Shown here piece by piece: positions 47,101-53,792 of a DNA stretch of 64,000 nucleotides. Source of the DNA: Oegoconia quadripuncta (Eukaryota; Arthropoda; Insecta; Lepidoptera; Autostichidae); NCBI GenBank assembly GCA_949316235.1, contig OX438745.1, positions 997,001 to 1,061,000 on the forward strand, given 5' to 3'. The translations under genes and the position numbers were made by a program. Positions within the stretch are counted from its first letter, which is position 1. Each line of letters starts with the position of its first letter. The notes under the pieces are model-generated. The model was not told the origin of the DNA. It made no database searches and saw only the letters and a program-made list of their open reading frames with translations.

Positions 47101-48442
47101 TAGTCATACAAGTTCAAAATAATTAGGTACTATAAAAATTAGGTAAATAAAGTAATTACATTGGTCATAAAAAATTCCATAAAAATGTCATAATTCTTAT
47201 TTATTACTTACCCACAGTATCCATATAAATGAGGAGCATCGTCATCACAGTGACAAAAGTGAGGACAAACAATACAGCCGGCAGAAGCCGACGGTACAGA
47301 TCATTTGGTGGAGTCTTTGTGAACATAGGCATGGACAGCCTTGCCACTGGAGCTGTAATCGGTGCTGGCAGCTGTGTCGGCTTGTCAGCTGGCTTAGGCA
47401 TGTCTTTTGGTTTTTCTGTCTCTTCTTGTAAGGAGTTTTCTTGGATCTTCTGTAATTATAAGTTTTTACTTTTACAACTTCTGCAGCAAGATACTTTAGA
47501 TAGGTAGTGTAATGGGTTACATTGTACATGAGGTGAGATGAGGTTCGTTGAGATATTAAAGGATAAGCATGTTGTCAGTCGAGAGCCTTTAATGAGAATC
47601 CACCAAATAACCTAATTAAAACAAATATATAATAACTTAAACTATCGTCAGCAAACCTTTACGCGTGATGGTTGATGCTCGTACAATGCATCACATGTAC
47701 AATGCAACCCATTACAGTAGTTCTTGAGAAAACTGACTCAAAGCAAGTTCAAGTAATTCAAAAGCTCTTGGTCTGCTAAATAACTAAAATAAAACAATCA
47801 TCCGTGGAAACATTTTTAGTGTCTCAACTATTCTATTGGAGGCAACACTGGACAAAAAAAGGAACAGTCCAGTTCAAAATGGTCATTTAAAAAAATTTAT
47901 TTACTTCTTTACATAGAATCAACAGCATTATTGCAGAAATTATATTATATTGAACTAATACCAAACTTATGCCAATTAGTGAGTCATAATTGTAAGCAAA
48001 TAATCGTTATAATTGAGTCATAATTAGGTCATATTAGCTAATACTTTGTGTGGCCTTACAAACAAAAGATTATCCATGAAAGATAACATAGACGTATTGG
48101 GTATTTGTCGCTTCATTAGCTAAGCCGCACAGAATAAGGACGGCACAAGGCGTAGGCAGAAAATCCGAACTGACCTAACCTGTGCTGACACGAAAATTTC
48201 ACATAATATCACAACTCCACAGTAAATTTAGATTAGACGAAAACATTTTCTTGTATTTGCTATTTGTATTTCATAAAATAACACTTGCAATTTCATTTTA
48301 GACGCCAAAATGATTGAAATTCCCGTTGACAACAAAGAATTACAATCTTTTTTGGAATTATAGGTAGGTACCTATGTAAACTTTTTCTATAGCATAGAGA
48401 TTATATGGTGTAGATGAAAGGTTTACTCACTTTTTCAGCCAT
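32062..48442 (-). CDS. S: Star-like type II membrane protein with FkbM-type methyltransferase-fold domain (six exons)
   Basis: Joined coding exons on the minus strand: 48442-48431, 47449-47212, 37422-37226, 35314-35132 (nearest donor), 34728-34552, 32193-32062. All introns are GT-AG and all phases match, giving about 312 residues. The first ATG follows an in-frame upstream TGA. A short Pro/Lys-rich cytoplasmic tail of about 58 residues precedes one membrane span (about residues 59-80, RLLPAVLFVLTFVTVMTM), then a lumenal domain with N-glycosylation sequons (NMS, NKT, NYT). The part starting YEGTFVEFVPRG and followed by TTLWLEAARRWEGV has the layout of FkbM methyltransferases, but the usual DxGxxxG cofactor loop is not preserved. 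Drosophila Star is a type II protein with such a domain and assists export of EGF-receptor ligands from the ER. That assignment rests on recalled family architecture, not a search. Exon joining is firm; the name is probable. Confidence 0.75.
32290..34350 (-). pseudogene. Jockey/CR1-like LINE ORF2, decayed copy
   Basis: Successive minus-strand frame pieces follow LINE order: a pre-RT linker (34165-34350, KATWCLIKLHT), an RT N terminus (33771-33992, GIIKPLHKKGSRDDPGNYRR), the RT core (33296-33784, LDMSKAFDCV, GVPQGSVLGPLLF and the catalytic MFADDATI), an RT thumb (33079-33342, LNLDVNLTKTKVMQFG) and a C terminus (32551-32907, KRCLRIIFAKP, RVYNRIPLEMKGL). Frame changes between pieces and in-frame stops show decay. 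Lower coordinates hold the AT-rich 3' UTR. The copy fills most of the last intron of the Star-like gene. Confidence 0.88.
34552..34728 (-). CDS. S: Star-like gene, exon 5: middle of FkbM-like domain
   Basis: The acceptor ttcccgatacag precedes VTYHSAEGPEALFSSRV, and the exon ends FHSVRLK before the donor GTGGGT (phase 0). The segment with VLCLPLYTVLLAAD and LLQLAGDHVLSALQHVPF matches the part of FkbM proteins that normally carries an acidic motif (D-x-E-G-x-E). Here the acidic residues are mostly replaced (LAGDHV), so the domain is probably not an active methyltransferase. Confidence 0.75.
34803..35177. repeat. Five exact 75-bp tandem copies spanning exon 4 end and splice donor of the Star-like gene
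   Basis: Five copies of a 75-bp GC-rich unit follow each other with no visible mismatch. Read on the minus strand, each copy holds 45 bp of exon (encoding RALHACLSPSAHPRE), the donor GTGAGC and 30 bp that would normally be intron. The frame stays open through all copies because 75 is divisible by three, and a stop comes only beyond the last copy. The unit start gccaggtagt recurs just outside the array (near 35194), a microhomology that could have primed the first duplication. An assembly artefact is possible. Confidence 0.95.
35132..35314 (-). CDS. S: Star-like gene, exon 4: start of FkbM-like domain, with repeated 3' end
   Basis: The acceptor cccgtcggcag precedes YEGTFVEFVPRG. The exon encodes the N-terminal part of the FkbM-like fold and ends ALHACLSPSAHPRE at the donor GTGAGC (phase 0). 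The shortest form uses the donor at 35131-35130. The exon end and donor are repeated in five 75-bp copies, so donors at 35056-35055, 34981-34980, 34906-34905 and 34831-34830 would give in-frame products 25, 50, 75 or 100 residues longer. The exon is extremely GC-rich compared with the AT-rich surroundings. Which donor is used cannot be decided from sequence. Confidence 0.75.
35612..36015 (-). mobile_element. MITE, copy 2, inverted relative to copy 1
   Basis: Carries the same interior motifs as 29068-29490 in reverse (attatcggataacattaagt, taaaagtaaccgctttataa), bounded by ccttacctatgaaattggcg and ccaatttcatagataacgac. Lies in intron 3 of the Star-like gene. Confidence 0.75.
36120..36560 (+). 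pseudogene. RTE-clade LINE ORF2 C terminus, decayed
   Basis: The plus-strand reading gives RPVMYGSECWAIKKK-like sequence, then a piece with LLAAEMGLLRCMSGVTKE and SLAWYGDIMRRDETHVTKRV, and GWKGRPRKRWMDCVRGDMNE before a stop. These are hallmarks of the RTE/BovB C terminus. There are stops within it. It ends with an (atg)n-like tail (aagatgatgatga). It lies in intron 3 of the Star-like gene. Confidence 0.8.
37226..37422 (-). CDS. S: Star-like gene, exon 3: lumenal stem
   Basis: The acceptor aactttgcag precedes CATTAGGTGC. Joined to exon 2 it reads YMDTVALGAQQFRLNMSRDY. The exon encodes the membrane-proximal stem, with the sequon NMS, and ends SIIGDK before the donor GTACGT (phase 0). It is GC-richer than the flanking introns. 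The 9.8-kb intron upstream is almost entirely transposon-derived. Confidence 0.8.
37648..37750 (+). mobile_element. tRNA-derived SINE, family D, 3' part
   Basis: Begins gtgttggggtttctgggtca and ends with cccgttgggcataaaaaaaa. The head is missing. It directly precedes the Helitron terminus at 37794. Confidence 0.7.
37998..38516 (-). pseudogene. Helitron PIF1-like helicase, C-terminal fragment
   Basis: From about residue 55 of this frame the sequence is a Helitron helicase C terminus: LCNGTRLQVKALHRNVVEAT, then GETVFVPRIPLIP, AMTINKSQGQTLK (PIF1 motif V) and GQFYVACSCVSSPQS (motif VI). The usual Arg of motif VI (YVACSRV) is Cys here, which would remove the arginine finger. Upstream, the frame runs into a degenerate 14-bp minisatellite, so the N-terminal Rep and most of the helicase are gone. 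It is a dead fragment. It matters because the CTAG terminus about 200 bp downstream ties the common short repeats of this window to Helitrons. Confidence 0.88.
38357..38485. repeat. 14-bp degenerate minisatellite
   Basis: Units of the type tcgactttgagcct recur every 14 bp from 38361, perfect at first and then drifting. Because 14 is not a multiple of three, the frame rotates and yields the Lys/Ser/Gln-rich peptide pattern fused to the helicase fragment. Confidence 0.85.
38520..39067. repeat. Helitron-internal tandem repeat, part left of the LINE
   Basis: Imperfect units contain naaataaatgtcattttc, cctaaataacgacaccaata and caacccccatttcacacccc. The larger unit recurs at about 281 bp (aaggggttagcttcaaaa at 38530 and 38811) and is itself made of two 100-110-bp subunits. 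The series breaks off at the LINE and resumes at 43241. Confidence 0.8.
39435..42608 (-). CDS. R1-clade LINE ORF2: AP-like endonuclease and reverse transcriptase (1057 residues)
   Basis: The N-terminal endonuclease (about residues 1-215) has LQANINH, AAEPYY, VVGDLNAKS and the catalytic LSDHLYV. The reverse transcriptase (about 450-760) has KNTAPGPDGVPG, SLDIANAFNTLPW, GVPQGSVLGPLLWN and the catalytic CYADDTL. Near the C terminus is a CCHC knuckle (CHHCGCHEDTAQHTLEECP). This order and the LQANINHCAGAQDLL opening are typical of the R1 clade, which cuts target DNA and primes reverse transcription on it. The frame is uninterrupted and catalytic residues are present. The start is taken as the ATG overlapping the ORF1 stop (TGATG); a GTG one codon earlier is less likely. 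Confidence 0.93.
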   Translation of the reverse strand: MGIHRVLQANINHCAGAQDLLLQSMAQWSIDVAVAAEPYYVPPSDNWAADVDGSVAIITKRGAEGILPPPTLSRGRGFVAIRWGEICLIGVYFSPNRTLAEFEAFLDQVGALIGQTLPCPALVVGDLNAKSLAWGCPATDTRGDFLAEWATAAGLVVLNQGSANTCVRWQGGSIVDVSFTTPAVARRVREWRVLEDVETLSDHLYVRFDVSTATERTDTRRRPDSRASARWALSSLNREAVEIASIVQAWVTPSRPVEVEVESEWFRDALSQICDASMSRAKSRPPKRQVYWWSQGIGEIRSRCVAARRQYTRARRRRVRDADMEAQLYGAYRELKKALQLSIADAKASARAELLETLNRDPWGRPYKMVRGKLRPWSPPLTASLEPRLLVEVVSSLFPNRAEHLPPAMAPPRRHADVADVTAEVEVPPVTEGELGAAVLRMKSKNTAPGPDGVPGRVLALALEALGGRFRGLLDACLRSGRFPAIWKIGRLVLIRKDGRPAESPSAYRPIVLLDEVDKLFERIICCRLVKHLRDVGPDLSEHQFGFREGRSTVDAVGRIRALSEEAAAQGGVLLAVSLDIANAFNTLPWACIMEALRYHNVPPYLRLMVGAYLSQRYVEYPVRDGTLARWETSCGVPQGSVLGPLLWNVGYDWVLRGELLPGAEVTCYADDTLVTSRGSSYREAARLATVSVAQVVRRIRMLGLEVALHKSEALCFHGARKGPPPGASIQVGGTRIEVKPEMKYLGLVLDPRWSFRGHFARLAPRLIAASAALRRLMPNIGGPESASRRLYMGVVRSMALYGAPIWAETLTARNIALLRRPQRVMAVSVIRGYRTISFEAACALAGTPPWDLEAEAQASLYKWRKGLLLRGEHPAPREVEVRKLQARQSVLGIWGVRLASPGAGHRTVEALRPVIRDWTERMRGSLTFRAVQVLSGHGCFGRYLHRIAGREATDECHHCGCHEDTAQHTLEECPAWAGERRDLVASVGDDLSLPAVVKAMVGDERSWKAVLSFCECVLSQKEAAEREREADPSSQPIRRRRTGTRRRAYAHLLPPT
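42608..43224 (-). pseudogene. R1-clade LINE ORF1, 5'-truncated Gag-like protein with CCHC knuckles
   Basis: About 205 residues remain. Two clear zinc knuckles follow each other (CYRCLMFGHVRQTC and CYRCGEAGHLAREC), then a third Cys-rich box (CSLCVAAGKPAEHRAGSRAC). Upstream of these, TKCADLRISGLDESVSPEEV is the usual pre-knuckle segment of R1 ORF1. The frame is open to the truncation point at 43224, so no start codon remains. It ends with TGA overlapping the ORF2 ATG. Confidence 0.88.
43618..43675. repeat. (TCAG)n microsatellite at the 5' end of the Helitron
   Basis: About 14 tandem tcag units lie where short Helitron copies have only one or two (tcagtcac), so it expanded inside the element. 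Confidence 0.95.
43740..43865 (-). repeat. Dispersed repeat E
   Basis: Reads in reverse the gtttcttggtcgttcttctc and tttgatttgatttgtaaagc parts of repeat E. Confidence 0.5.
43885..44005 (+). repeat. LINE 3' end
   Basis: Contains ggaagagatcgctacaagcg and ends with an AATAAA-type signal and ttcttcttcttc. A short frame here is not a gene. Confidence 0.45.
44436..44705 (+). mobile_element. tRNA-derived SINE, family C
   Basis: Head ttgtttggtgtagtggttag, B box gggtgcgaatcc, body tgtagtttatcaaccatacg and tail with ttatttatttatg. Lies in intron 2 of the Star-like gene. Confidence 0.8.
44930..45218 (-). pseudogene. LINE ORF2 C-terminal zinc-knuckle fragment
   Basis: The minus-strand reading starts MRKTSSPKCEVCGTVEDVQH followed by LLVECVRYE and then stops. 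It is the same Cys/His box family as 661-947. The downstream part keeps weak similarity but is interrupted. Confidence 0.6.
45221..45480 (-). repeat. LINE 3' UTR copy
   Basis: Nearly identical to 23024-23260. It begins (plus strand) tagatagataaagcttttat, the reverse of a tail with an AATAAA-like signal, and contains cacatcaacaacaataacat and ctgcagcagtacaaatgggt. Two such copies with high identity suggest a recently active family. Confidence 0.7.
45701..47010 (-). mobile_element. mariner (Tc1/mariner DD34D) transposon, near complete
   Basis: The terminal inverted repeats pair: the left end reads gtgtactaagtatcgggaat with tgtcaataaa next, and the right end reads the similar gtgtaaaaagtattgggaat in reverse complement. 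Total length is about 1.3 kb, usual for mariner, with one uninterrupted transposase frame. It sits in intron 2 of the Star-like gene, about 200 bp from exon 2. Confidence 0.88.
45748..46821 (-). CDS. mariner transposase (357 residues)
   Basis: The N-terminal helix-turn-helix region starts MENIVEQRVCLKFCVSND. The linker RLVPKELN corresponds to the WVPHEL motif. The catalytic Asp residues lie in ITGDETWVYEYN and HHDNAPSHTA, and the third in SPDMAPSDLF exactly 34 residues after the second (DD34D). The length is close to the family norm (about 345). No frameshift or stop is visible, so the protein could be functional. It cuts and pastes the element at TA sites. Confidence 0.93.
   Translation of the reverse strand: MENIVEQRVCLKFCVSNDISCGESLKMLRNTYGESCISKTRAYEWYKAFKEGREVVVDLPRSGRPSTATTKENIDRIKKLVLENRRMSLRELASEVTISFKSVHNILIDILGMKRVAARLVPKELNFVQKAQRKHVAEDMVSRASTDPTFMKRIITGDETWVYEYNMQTSQQSSEWRLENEPKPKKPRQSRSKIKVMLTVFFDYRGVVHSEFLPEGETVNKEYYLGVMKCLRESIRRKRPDLWQHNSWMLHHDNAPSHTAIIVKEFLAKNSTKVLDQAPYSPDMAPSDLFIFPKLKLPLRGKRFESIEAIKENSLNELKAIPQIAYEKCMEDWVKRWRCCIASDGAYFEGDKINLDE
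47212..47449 (-). CDS. S: Star-like gene, exon 2: cytoplasmic tail and membrane span
   Basis: The acceptor (tataattacag) precedes KIQENSLQEETEKPKD, and the donor is G|GTAAGT (phase 1). The exon encodes a Pro-rich, charged tail and a strongly hydrophobic span, LLPAVLFVLTFVTVMTMLLI, preceded by two arginines. That charge pattern fits a signal-anchor with the N terminus in the cytosol. A mariner transposon lies about 200 bp downstream of the donor in the next intron. Confidence 0.8.
48431..48442 (-). CDS. S: Star-like gene, coding part of exon 1
   Basis: Only four codons, MAEK, followed by the donor GTGAGT. The ATG sits in a good context (gagaATGG). In the same frame an upstream TGA lies in the putative 5' UTR, with no other ATG between them, so this start is well defined. 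The phase-0 junction joins directly to AAG of exon 2. The 5' UTR must extend upstream past 48500, but its cap site is not visible. Confidence 0.65.
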
Positions 48443-50399
48443 TCTCAGGAATGGAAGCCTTTTAAGGCTTGTAAAATAATGGTAAAACGACTCGTGAAAA
48501 AACAAACGCAGGTGGCAAACTTCCTGCACTGCACAAAATCAAATGATCCCACACAAAATCAACATTATTTAAACGATTGCACTTAATTTATAACACAGTT
48601 CACTTATTAGTTAATAAATACAAACAAAATCTTGAAGAAAATAGAAATGGAAACGCAAGAAACAAAAATAAAATTATTTTATGTGAGTGAGCACTGAGCG
48701 AGCAAAAGAATGAGCAAGCACAGATAGGTGGGGAGAGGAACGTTATCAGTGTGACCATCCTCAAATTACGAATTTTGCCATTATATCGATTGACAAATTG
48801 CCAAACTCGACCAATGAAAGAGCTAATATAGTGACATGCTTCTATAGTAGGTAAATACAATAATAGAAGACCGCCACCTCCACCATTCACCTCCTGGCTC
48901 CATGATCAGACCGTCAACATCAAGTGCAATATATTGGACGGGTCAAAACTAATCATATGAGCCCAAATTAGAGGGGTTTACTAGTGGCCACTGAAAAGTT
49001 CTACCATCCCTCAGACTAATTGAAATTAAACGATATTATAAATATATAAGAGTAGTGGCAGTGGATGTTGCAACTGTATAAGATTTCTAAAAGTGTAACT
49101 CTGTTATGCCAATAACCATATGCCAAATTTAAAGTGTTCTTCTTTTAATGTATAATTATTGTGCTGTAGAGATACTTTATAAAATAAATAATTAAAAAAT
49201 CCACCTCCTGTCTCCATCATCAGTCAGCTCCATGATACCAAATTATAGTAATTGACATCCGAACTATACATATACCGGATAGGCCCATTTTTTTCATTAC
49301 GTTAAAAAAACTCACCGGTATACCTAGCAAGTTTCATTTGAATACGACAATTAGAAGTACATAGGTTAAAATTGAAGGGAAGCTAATAAAATAGCGAATA
49401 TATTTATGTATCTTTAAATTTATATTATTATTAAATTCATTACAAAATTTTATCATAGGTACATTGCTTTGGCCAATTTCAATATAATGTCCACAATGAA
49501 TATGAAACCCAAAAATAACATTATATTATGTACCTACTTATTATCATCGTCTGGTTGATGCAACGCACGATTCAACAAATAAATTAATACCGGTTAAATT
49601 TTTTTCCGATAATAGTTCTCCCATGTAAAAATTACCTGATATAATTACTAAAGATTGATTTGTAGAACTAAGTTTAGGATAGCTGTTACGATAAAAATAA
49701 AATAAATTAAATATTATGGACACAAACATACAAATGCCATTACCATACTTTCTAAAATTGATAATTTAAATAAAGCGTTCAATCCTGCCAAAAAGGCAGA
49801 AAATTGCTACATATGGTCACACTGTACAAGAGAGCGAATGAATGTTTAGATTTTTATCAAAGATCTCAAACAAACAAAAGATCTAGGTACCTATCTAAGC
49901 ACAATGTTTAGTCAGCTTGAAATCAATCAACGAATTGAACGAATCAATCTCCAAAAAATATTGTTGCTGCTTTGCTTATTTTGTTTCGTTGCTGATGAAT
50001 ACGAACATTTTATGTCACAGTTACGGATGTTTCTAATAACTTCTAGGTACCTATACGTCATTCACTTAGCTTTCATTCGCTAGCTTAGCTAGACATAATT
50101 CAGAACCAACTTATATAATCGCTATCTTAAAGAGGCAGGTATATTAGAGATGTTATTTTGAATAATTAATCCTAAAACAAAACGAGCGCTTACAGTCTAG
50201 ATTTTTTTTAAAACCCCTATTTTTAATTTGTATCTTAATAACAATAAATACTAACTGATATTTAATTAGGTAGCCTTTTTTGAAACACAGTTAACTCATT
50301 GGTGGAAATAAAAAATGAAGCATTATTATAGTTAGGCATGCATGTGTTTTAACTGAAAATGTCGTGGAGCTGCATTGCATAAGAAATAAAAATGATAAC
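48443..50399. other. 5' UTR and probable promoter region of the Star-like gene; otherwise no gene
   Basis: The sequence directly above 48442 must hold the 5' UTR and promoter of the Star-like gene. No TATA box or initiator could be assigned with confidence. Beyond about 48900 the DNA is AT-rich up to the DIRS element. The minus-strand frame 48600-48890 is not supported. Confidence 0.4.
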
Positions 50400-50448
50400 T
50401 AATATAGAAATTTTACCTTCCAATAAAATTTTTATTATGTTTCCATAG

Positions 50449-50615
50449 ACGTCCGAAGTCCATTATGAGAGAGTACATCGTCTTCCCTTCGACTCTGGTC
50501 GCTAGATGTAGTGGTTTTTATCGTCACCTGACAACACCAACAACGCCCCTATCGCCAAATCTGCGAACTAAACTAAACCAACCACAAGCCGCCATATTGC
50601 TTGTCATTGTTCGGC
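50449..50615 (+). repeat. DIRS left inverted terminal repeat
   Basis: Reverse-complementary to 55187-55350 with few differences. It begins cgtccgaagtccattatgag and continues past ccgccatattgc. A unique outer tail (50400-50448) lies between it and the element end, and this tail is complementary to 50659-50718. Confidence 0.9.
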
Positions 50616-50658
50616 TCATAATGGTAATGGACTTTTGTACACCAGGAAGACCTTGCCT

Positions 50659-50758
50659 GGACTTCGGACGTCTATGGAAACATAATAAAAATTTTATTGG
50701 AAGGTAAAATTTCTATATTATGTGTTCCGTCTTACGTCCGAAGTCCATTATGAGAGAT
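50659..50758. repeat. DIRS internal complementary region
   Basis: The first 60 bases are the reverse complement of the left element end (50400-50460), and the last 45 are the reverse complement of the right end (55326-55370). The two halves overlap at atatta, so the region equals the reverse complement of a joined circle junction. It fixes the element boundaries to within a few bases. Confidence 0.9.
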
Positions 50759-50966
50759 ATGTTTGTTATCTCCTGGTGGCTTGTATAGAAATGCAACAAT
50801 GTGATGCTAGTACATAATTGGTTTATTTGTTCTATTCATATTCGTATACCTATCTAATCAATATTTTTAACAAAACTAAAATATAATTCACCCAATTGTA
50901 GGAAGAAACCAAATACATAACACTTTTACAGTAACAGAAAAATTATTAGCACTGATTTAAAAATGC

Positions 50967-53792
50967 TTAATTATCTTCTTTCTGAGAAACGATAAAATAC
51001 TGTGACAGAGACTTCTCAGAAGAAACTTCGTTTCCACACACATTAAGATGTCTGTGATAGAATTTTCTAAATGTACATTCATGTTTCCAATTTGCTTTAG
51101 CCAGGATGTCATTAATAGGATATTTTTCTAGCCAATTTAGGGATGATACGGCCGATCTAAAACTACCAGGTGAAGCCTGGATTCCTGATTCTGATAACAG
51201 TCGCTTCACCCAATTTCCAATCATCGTCGCAGTAGCTGGTCTTACTGGATCTTTGGATGCAATAAATAAACTGGATACTGAACCTCTAAGGTTTTTAGAA
51301 ACATTGCAAAGAGTTCGAAGCCAAAAAACGGGATCCGTATTTTGATCAAGAGAAGATAACAATACCCAACTTGACTGCTGATGCGACGAGGAATCAGTTT
51401 TTGAACCAAATATGGGATGTAGAGTAATAGAATCACCGTTATCAATAAAATGCTCATTATCACATCGTAAAAGGGTAAGGTCATGGACCCTACGACTAGA
51501 CGCCAATAAAAGAATTGCAGCAGTGCGTCTGGAGACGTCGTATAGGCTATTCAAGTTAGGAGTAGTATTTTTTAGATGACTAATGAGAATTCTCGCATCC
51601 CATATTGGAACTTTTGGTGGTATAGGCTTTGCTAACGACACTGCTTTAAGAATATGTTTTACTATATGACTGGAAGATATTTTAATGTTAGACATGGTTT
51701 CACAAATAGAAGCAATCACCGACTTGTGGACGAGAATGGTGCGATAGGCTAATTTATCAGTTAAATGTAAATGAGCCAAATATCTTGCTACATCAGCCGG
51801 TTTTGGAATGCGAGCGTTTATATTATTTTGTATACACCATGCTGCCCATCTAGACCAAATGGGGATATAAGTTTTAACAGTTGAAGCTCTCCAACAGGAC
51901 GTGAGTAGTTCTTTCTCTTGGGCAGACCAGTTTTCTGTTAAAGAGTCCCACCCGAAATGAGCCAGGCTTGCAGCTGCAAGCTGCTGATGTGAGCTGGAGG
52001 GAGACCTGTCACGGTGTCCACCAGCGTGGTCCCCAGATTCTTTATCTTCACTGGGCGTGATAGTGATCTGTTCTTCAGGTCCGGCCGCCAAAAGGGCCTT
52101 TTCCACTTGGGTGCTATCACTATGTAACGTCCTGAGGCCGAATTTAGATGATGTAACACACGAGGAATCAATCCTGGCGGAGGGAAGATCCATGCTAGAG
52201 CGTAGTGCCAACACCTGCTGAACGCGTCGTGATAGCAGGCGTTCGAGTCTGATAAGTTTAGAGTAACATAGCTCTGTACGACGTGTGCGCTTTTTGAGGC
52301 AAATAAATCTATTTCTGGGGTTCCCCATAGATCGAAAATGTTTGCCGTTGCTTCGACTGTCAGGTGCCATTCGGAGCCGGCGCGGTTGCGCGAGAGGTGA
52401 TCGGCTTCCGTGTTGTACACTCCCGGGAGATGGTGTGGGACGAGTACCACGTTTAGGTTGTCTGCTAGGGCCAGTAGCTGCTTGGTCAAATCCAGTAAGG
52501 CACGCGACCTCGTTCCCCCCTCGTTCTTGACATAAGCCACGACGGTTTTGTTGTCGCTTTGCAAGATTACAGTTGAGTTCCTGACTTCTTCTGCTTTCGT
52601 CGAAATAGCGGCTACAACTGCATACATTTCTTTTAAGTTGCAGTGCCATTTTCGCTGTTGGCGGCTCCAACTCCCTTGAACTGTGTGGTTGTTGACAAGA
52701 GCTCCCCACTGTATGTCCGAGGCATCCGTGATGACATAATTTGTGGGTAACACCTTGGGATGAATCTCCGTCCTCTGACTGACATTTTCTAACCACCATT
52801 CCAGTTCGGCACGTACCTCGTCGGGATATAGTCTGGATTCTCTTGGAGATTTTCGTAGTTGGTTGCTGTGGCGCTGCAGCACACGGCAACGCAACCTTCC
52901 CCGGTGGGTGATGAAGGTCGCGAAGTTGAGTGACCCTAAGAGACGTTGAGCCTGCTTGAGGGTCCAACTGCCGGCTGCTAAGCGACTCAACAAACTGTGT
53001 TGGAGCTTTTTTATCTTGTCTGGAGGAAGGGACTTGGTGTTCCTTTGTGTGTTCCAGTTGATTCCCAGAAACTCTATCGATCTTGTCGGAACCATAAGGG
53101 ACTTTTCCTGGTTGACACACCACCCTAAGGATGCGAGAAACTGCATTGCTGTCGTCAGCTGAGTATAAAGTGCCTTTTTGCACTGATGGACTACCAGATA
53201 ATCGTCCAGGAACACCACCAGGCGTAAGCCCTTTGCACGCAATACTTCGGCTGTCCAATTTGTGACTGAGGCAAACATTCTTGGAGCTGCTGCTAGACCA
53301 AAAGGTAGGCATGTCATCTGTAGGAGGCGCCCGTTGTAACTGACCCTGAGGAAGCACCTGTGCTCCTGTTTTATGGGCAGATGGTAATATGCCTGGCTCA
53401 AATCTAACTTCGTCATCCAATCGCCGGACTGTAAGAATGTTGGCATCTTGTGGTGGTGAAACAAGTGAAACCGTTTGGGCCGCATATACCGATTGAGCGC
53501 TTTCAGATTGAAAATTACCCGATTTTTGCCATTGTTCTTGGTTATCAAAAATAGTGGCGAGATGAACGATGGAGTTAACGGGGCAAGCTCTAACACATGA
53601 TCCCGAATCATTTTTTGGATCTCTTGGGACATCACTGATGAAACTGGAGTTTGATACTTTGTCATCATATCTAAAGTTGGAAAAATTAAAGGGGGTGTCT
53701 GGTTGAAAGGAATTCGAGCCCCCGTTATCATTTTCAAAATAGGCTTGGGGGGGTCCAAACGATGCCAGTTGCCACGATAGAGCCTTAGGCAA
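50967..53792 (-). CDS. DIRS tyrosine recombinase frame (open for 941 codons)
   Basis: The C-terminal third, roughly from 52000 down, is a tyrosine recombinase. It carries an Arg in ASSRRVHDLTLLR, the second box as GSFRSAV (Arg about residue 879) and the nucleophile Tyr in TFRKFYHR (about residue 912). The region STVKTYIPIWSRWAAWC is the expected DNA-binding N-terminal part. The recombinase integrates circular DNA in place of a DDE integrase. Upstream of about 51938 this frame runs through the RT frame for 1.85 kb without a stop, as in other DIRS elements. The real start is uncertain. The box-II His is replaced by Ser or Gly, as in some DIRS recombinases. Confidence 0.85.
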   Translation of the reverse strand: MPKALSWQLASFGPPQAYFENDNGGSNSFQPDTPFNFSNFRYDDKVSNSSFISDVPRDPKNDSGSCVRACPVNSIVHLATIFDNQEQWQKSGNFQSESAQSVYAAQTVSLVSPPQDANILTVRRLDDEVRFEPGILPSAHKTGAQVLPQGQLQRAPPTDDMPTFWSSSSSKNVCLSHKLDSRSIACKGLTPGGVPGRLSGSPSVQKGTLYSADDSNAVSRILRVVCQPGKVPYGSDKIDRVSGNQLEHTKEHQVPSSRQDKKAPTQFVESLSSRQLDPQAGSTSLRVTQLRDLHHPPGKVALPCAAAPQQPTTKISKRIQTISRRGTCRTGMVVRKCQSEDGDSSQGVTHKLCHHGCLGHTVGSSCQQPHSSRELEPPTAKMALQLKRNVCSCSRYFDESRRSQELNCNLAKRQQNRRGLCQERGGNEVACLTGFDQAATGPSRQPKRGTRPTPSPGSVQHGSRSPLAQPRRLRMAPDSRSNGKHFRSMGNPRNRFICLKKRTRRTELCYSKLIRLERLLSRRVQQVLALRSSMDLPSARIDSSCVTSSKFGLRTLHSDSTQVEKALLAAGPEEQITITPSEDKESGDHAGGHRDRSPSSSHQQLAAASLAHFGWDSLTENWSAQEKELLTSCWRASTVKTYIPIWSRWAAWCIQNNINARIPKPADVARYLAHLHLTDKLAYRTILVHKSVIASICETMSNIKISSSHIVKHILKAVSLAKPIPPKVPIWDARILISHLKNTTPNLNSLYDVSRRTAAILLLASSRRVHDLTLLRCDNEHFIDNGDSITLHPIFGSKTDSSSHQQSSWVLLSSLDQNTDPVFWLRTLCNVSKNLRGSVSSLFIASKDPVRPATATMIGNWVKRLLSESGIQASPGSFRSAVSSLNWLEKYPINDILAKANWKHECTFRKFYHRHLNVCGNEVSSEKSLSQYFIVSQKEDN

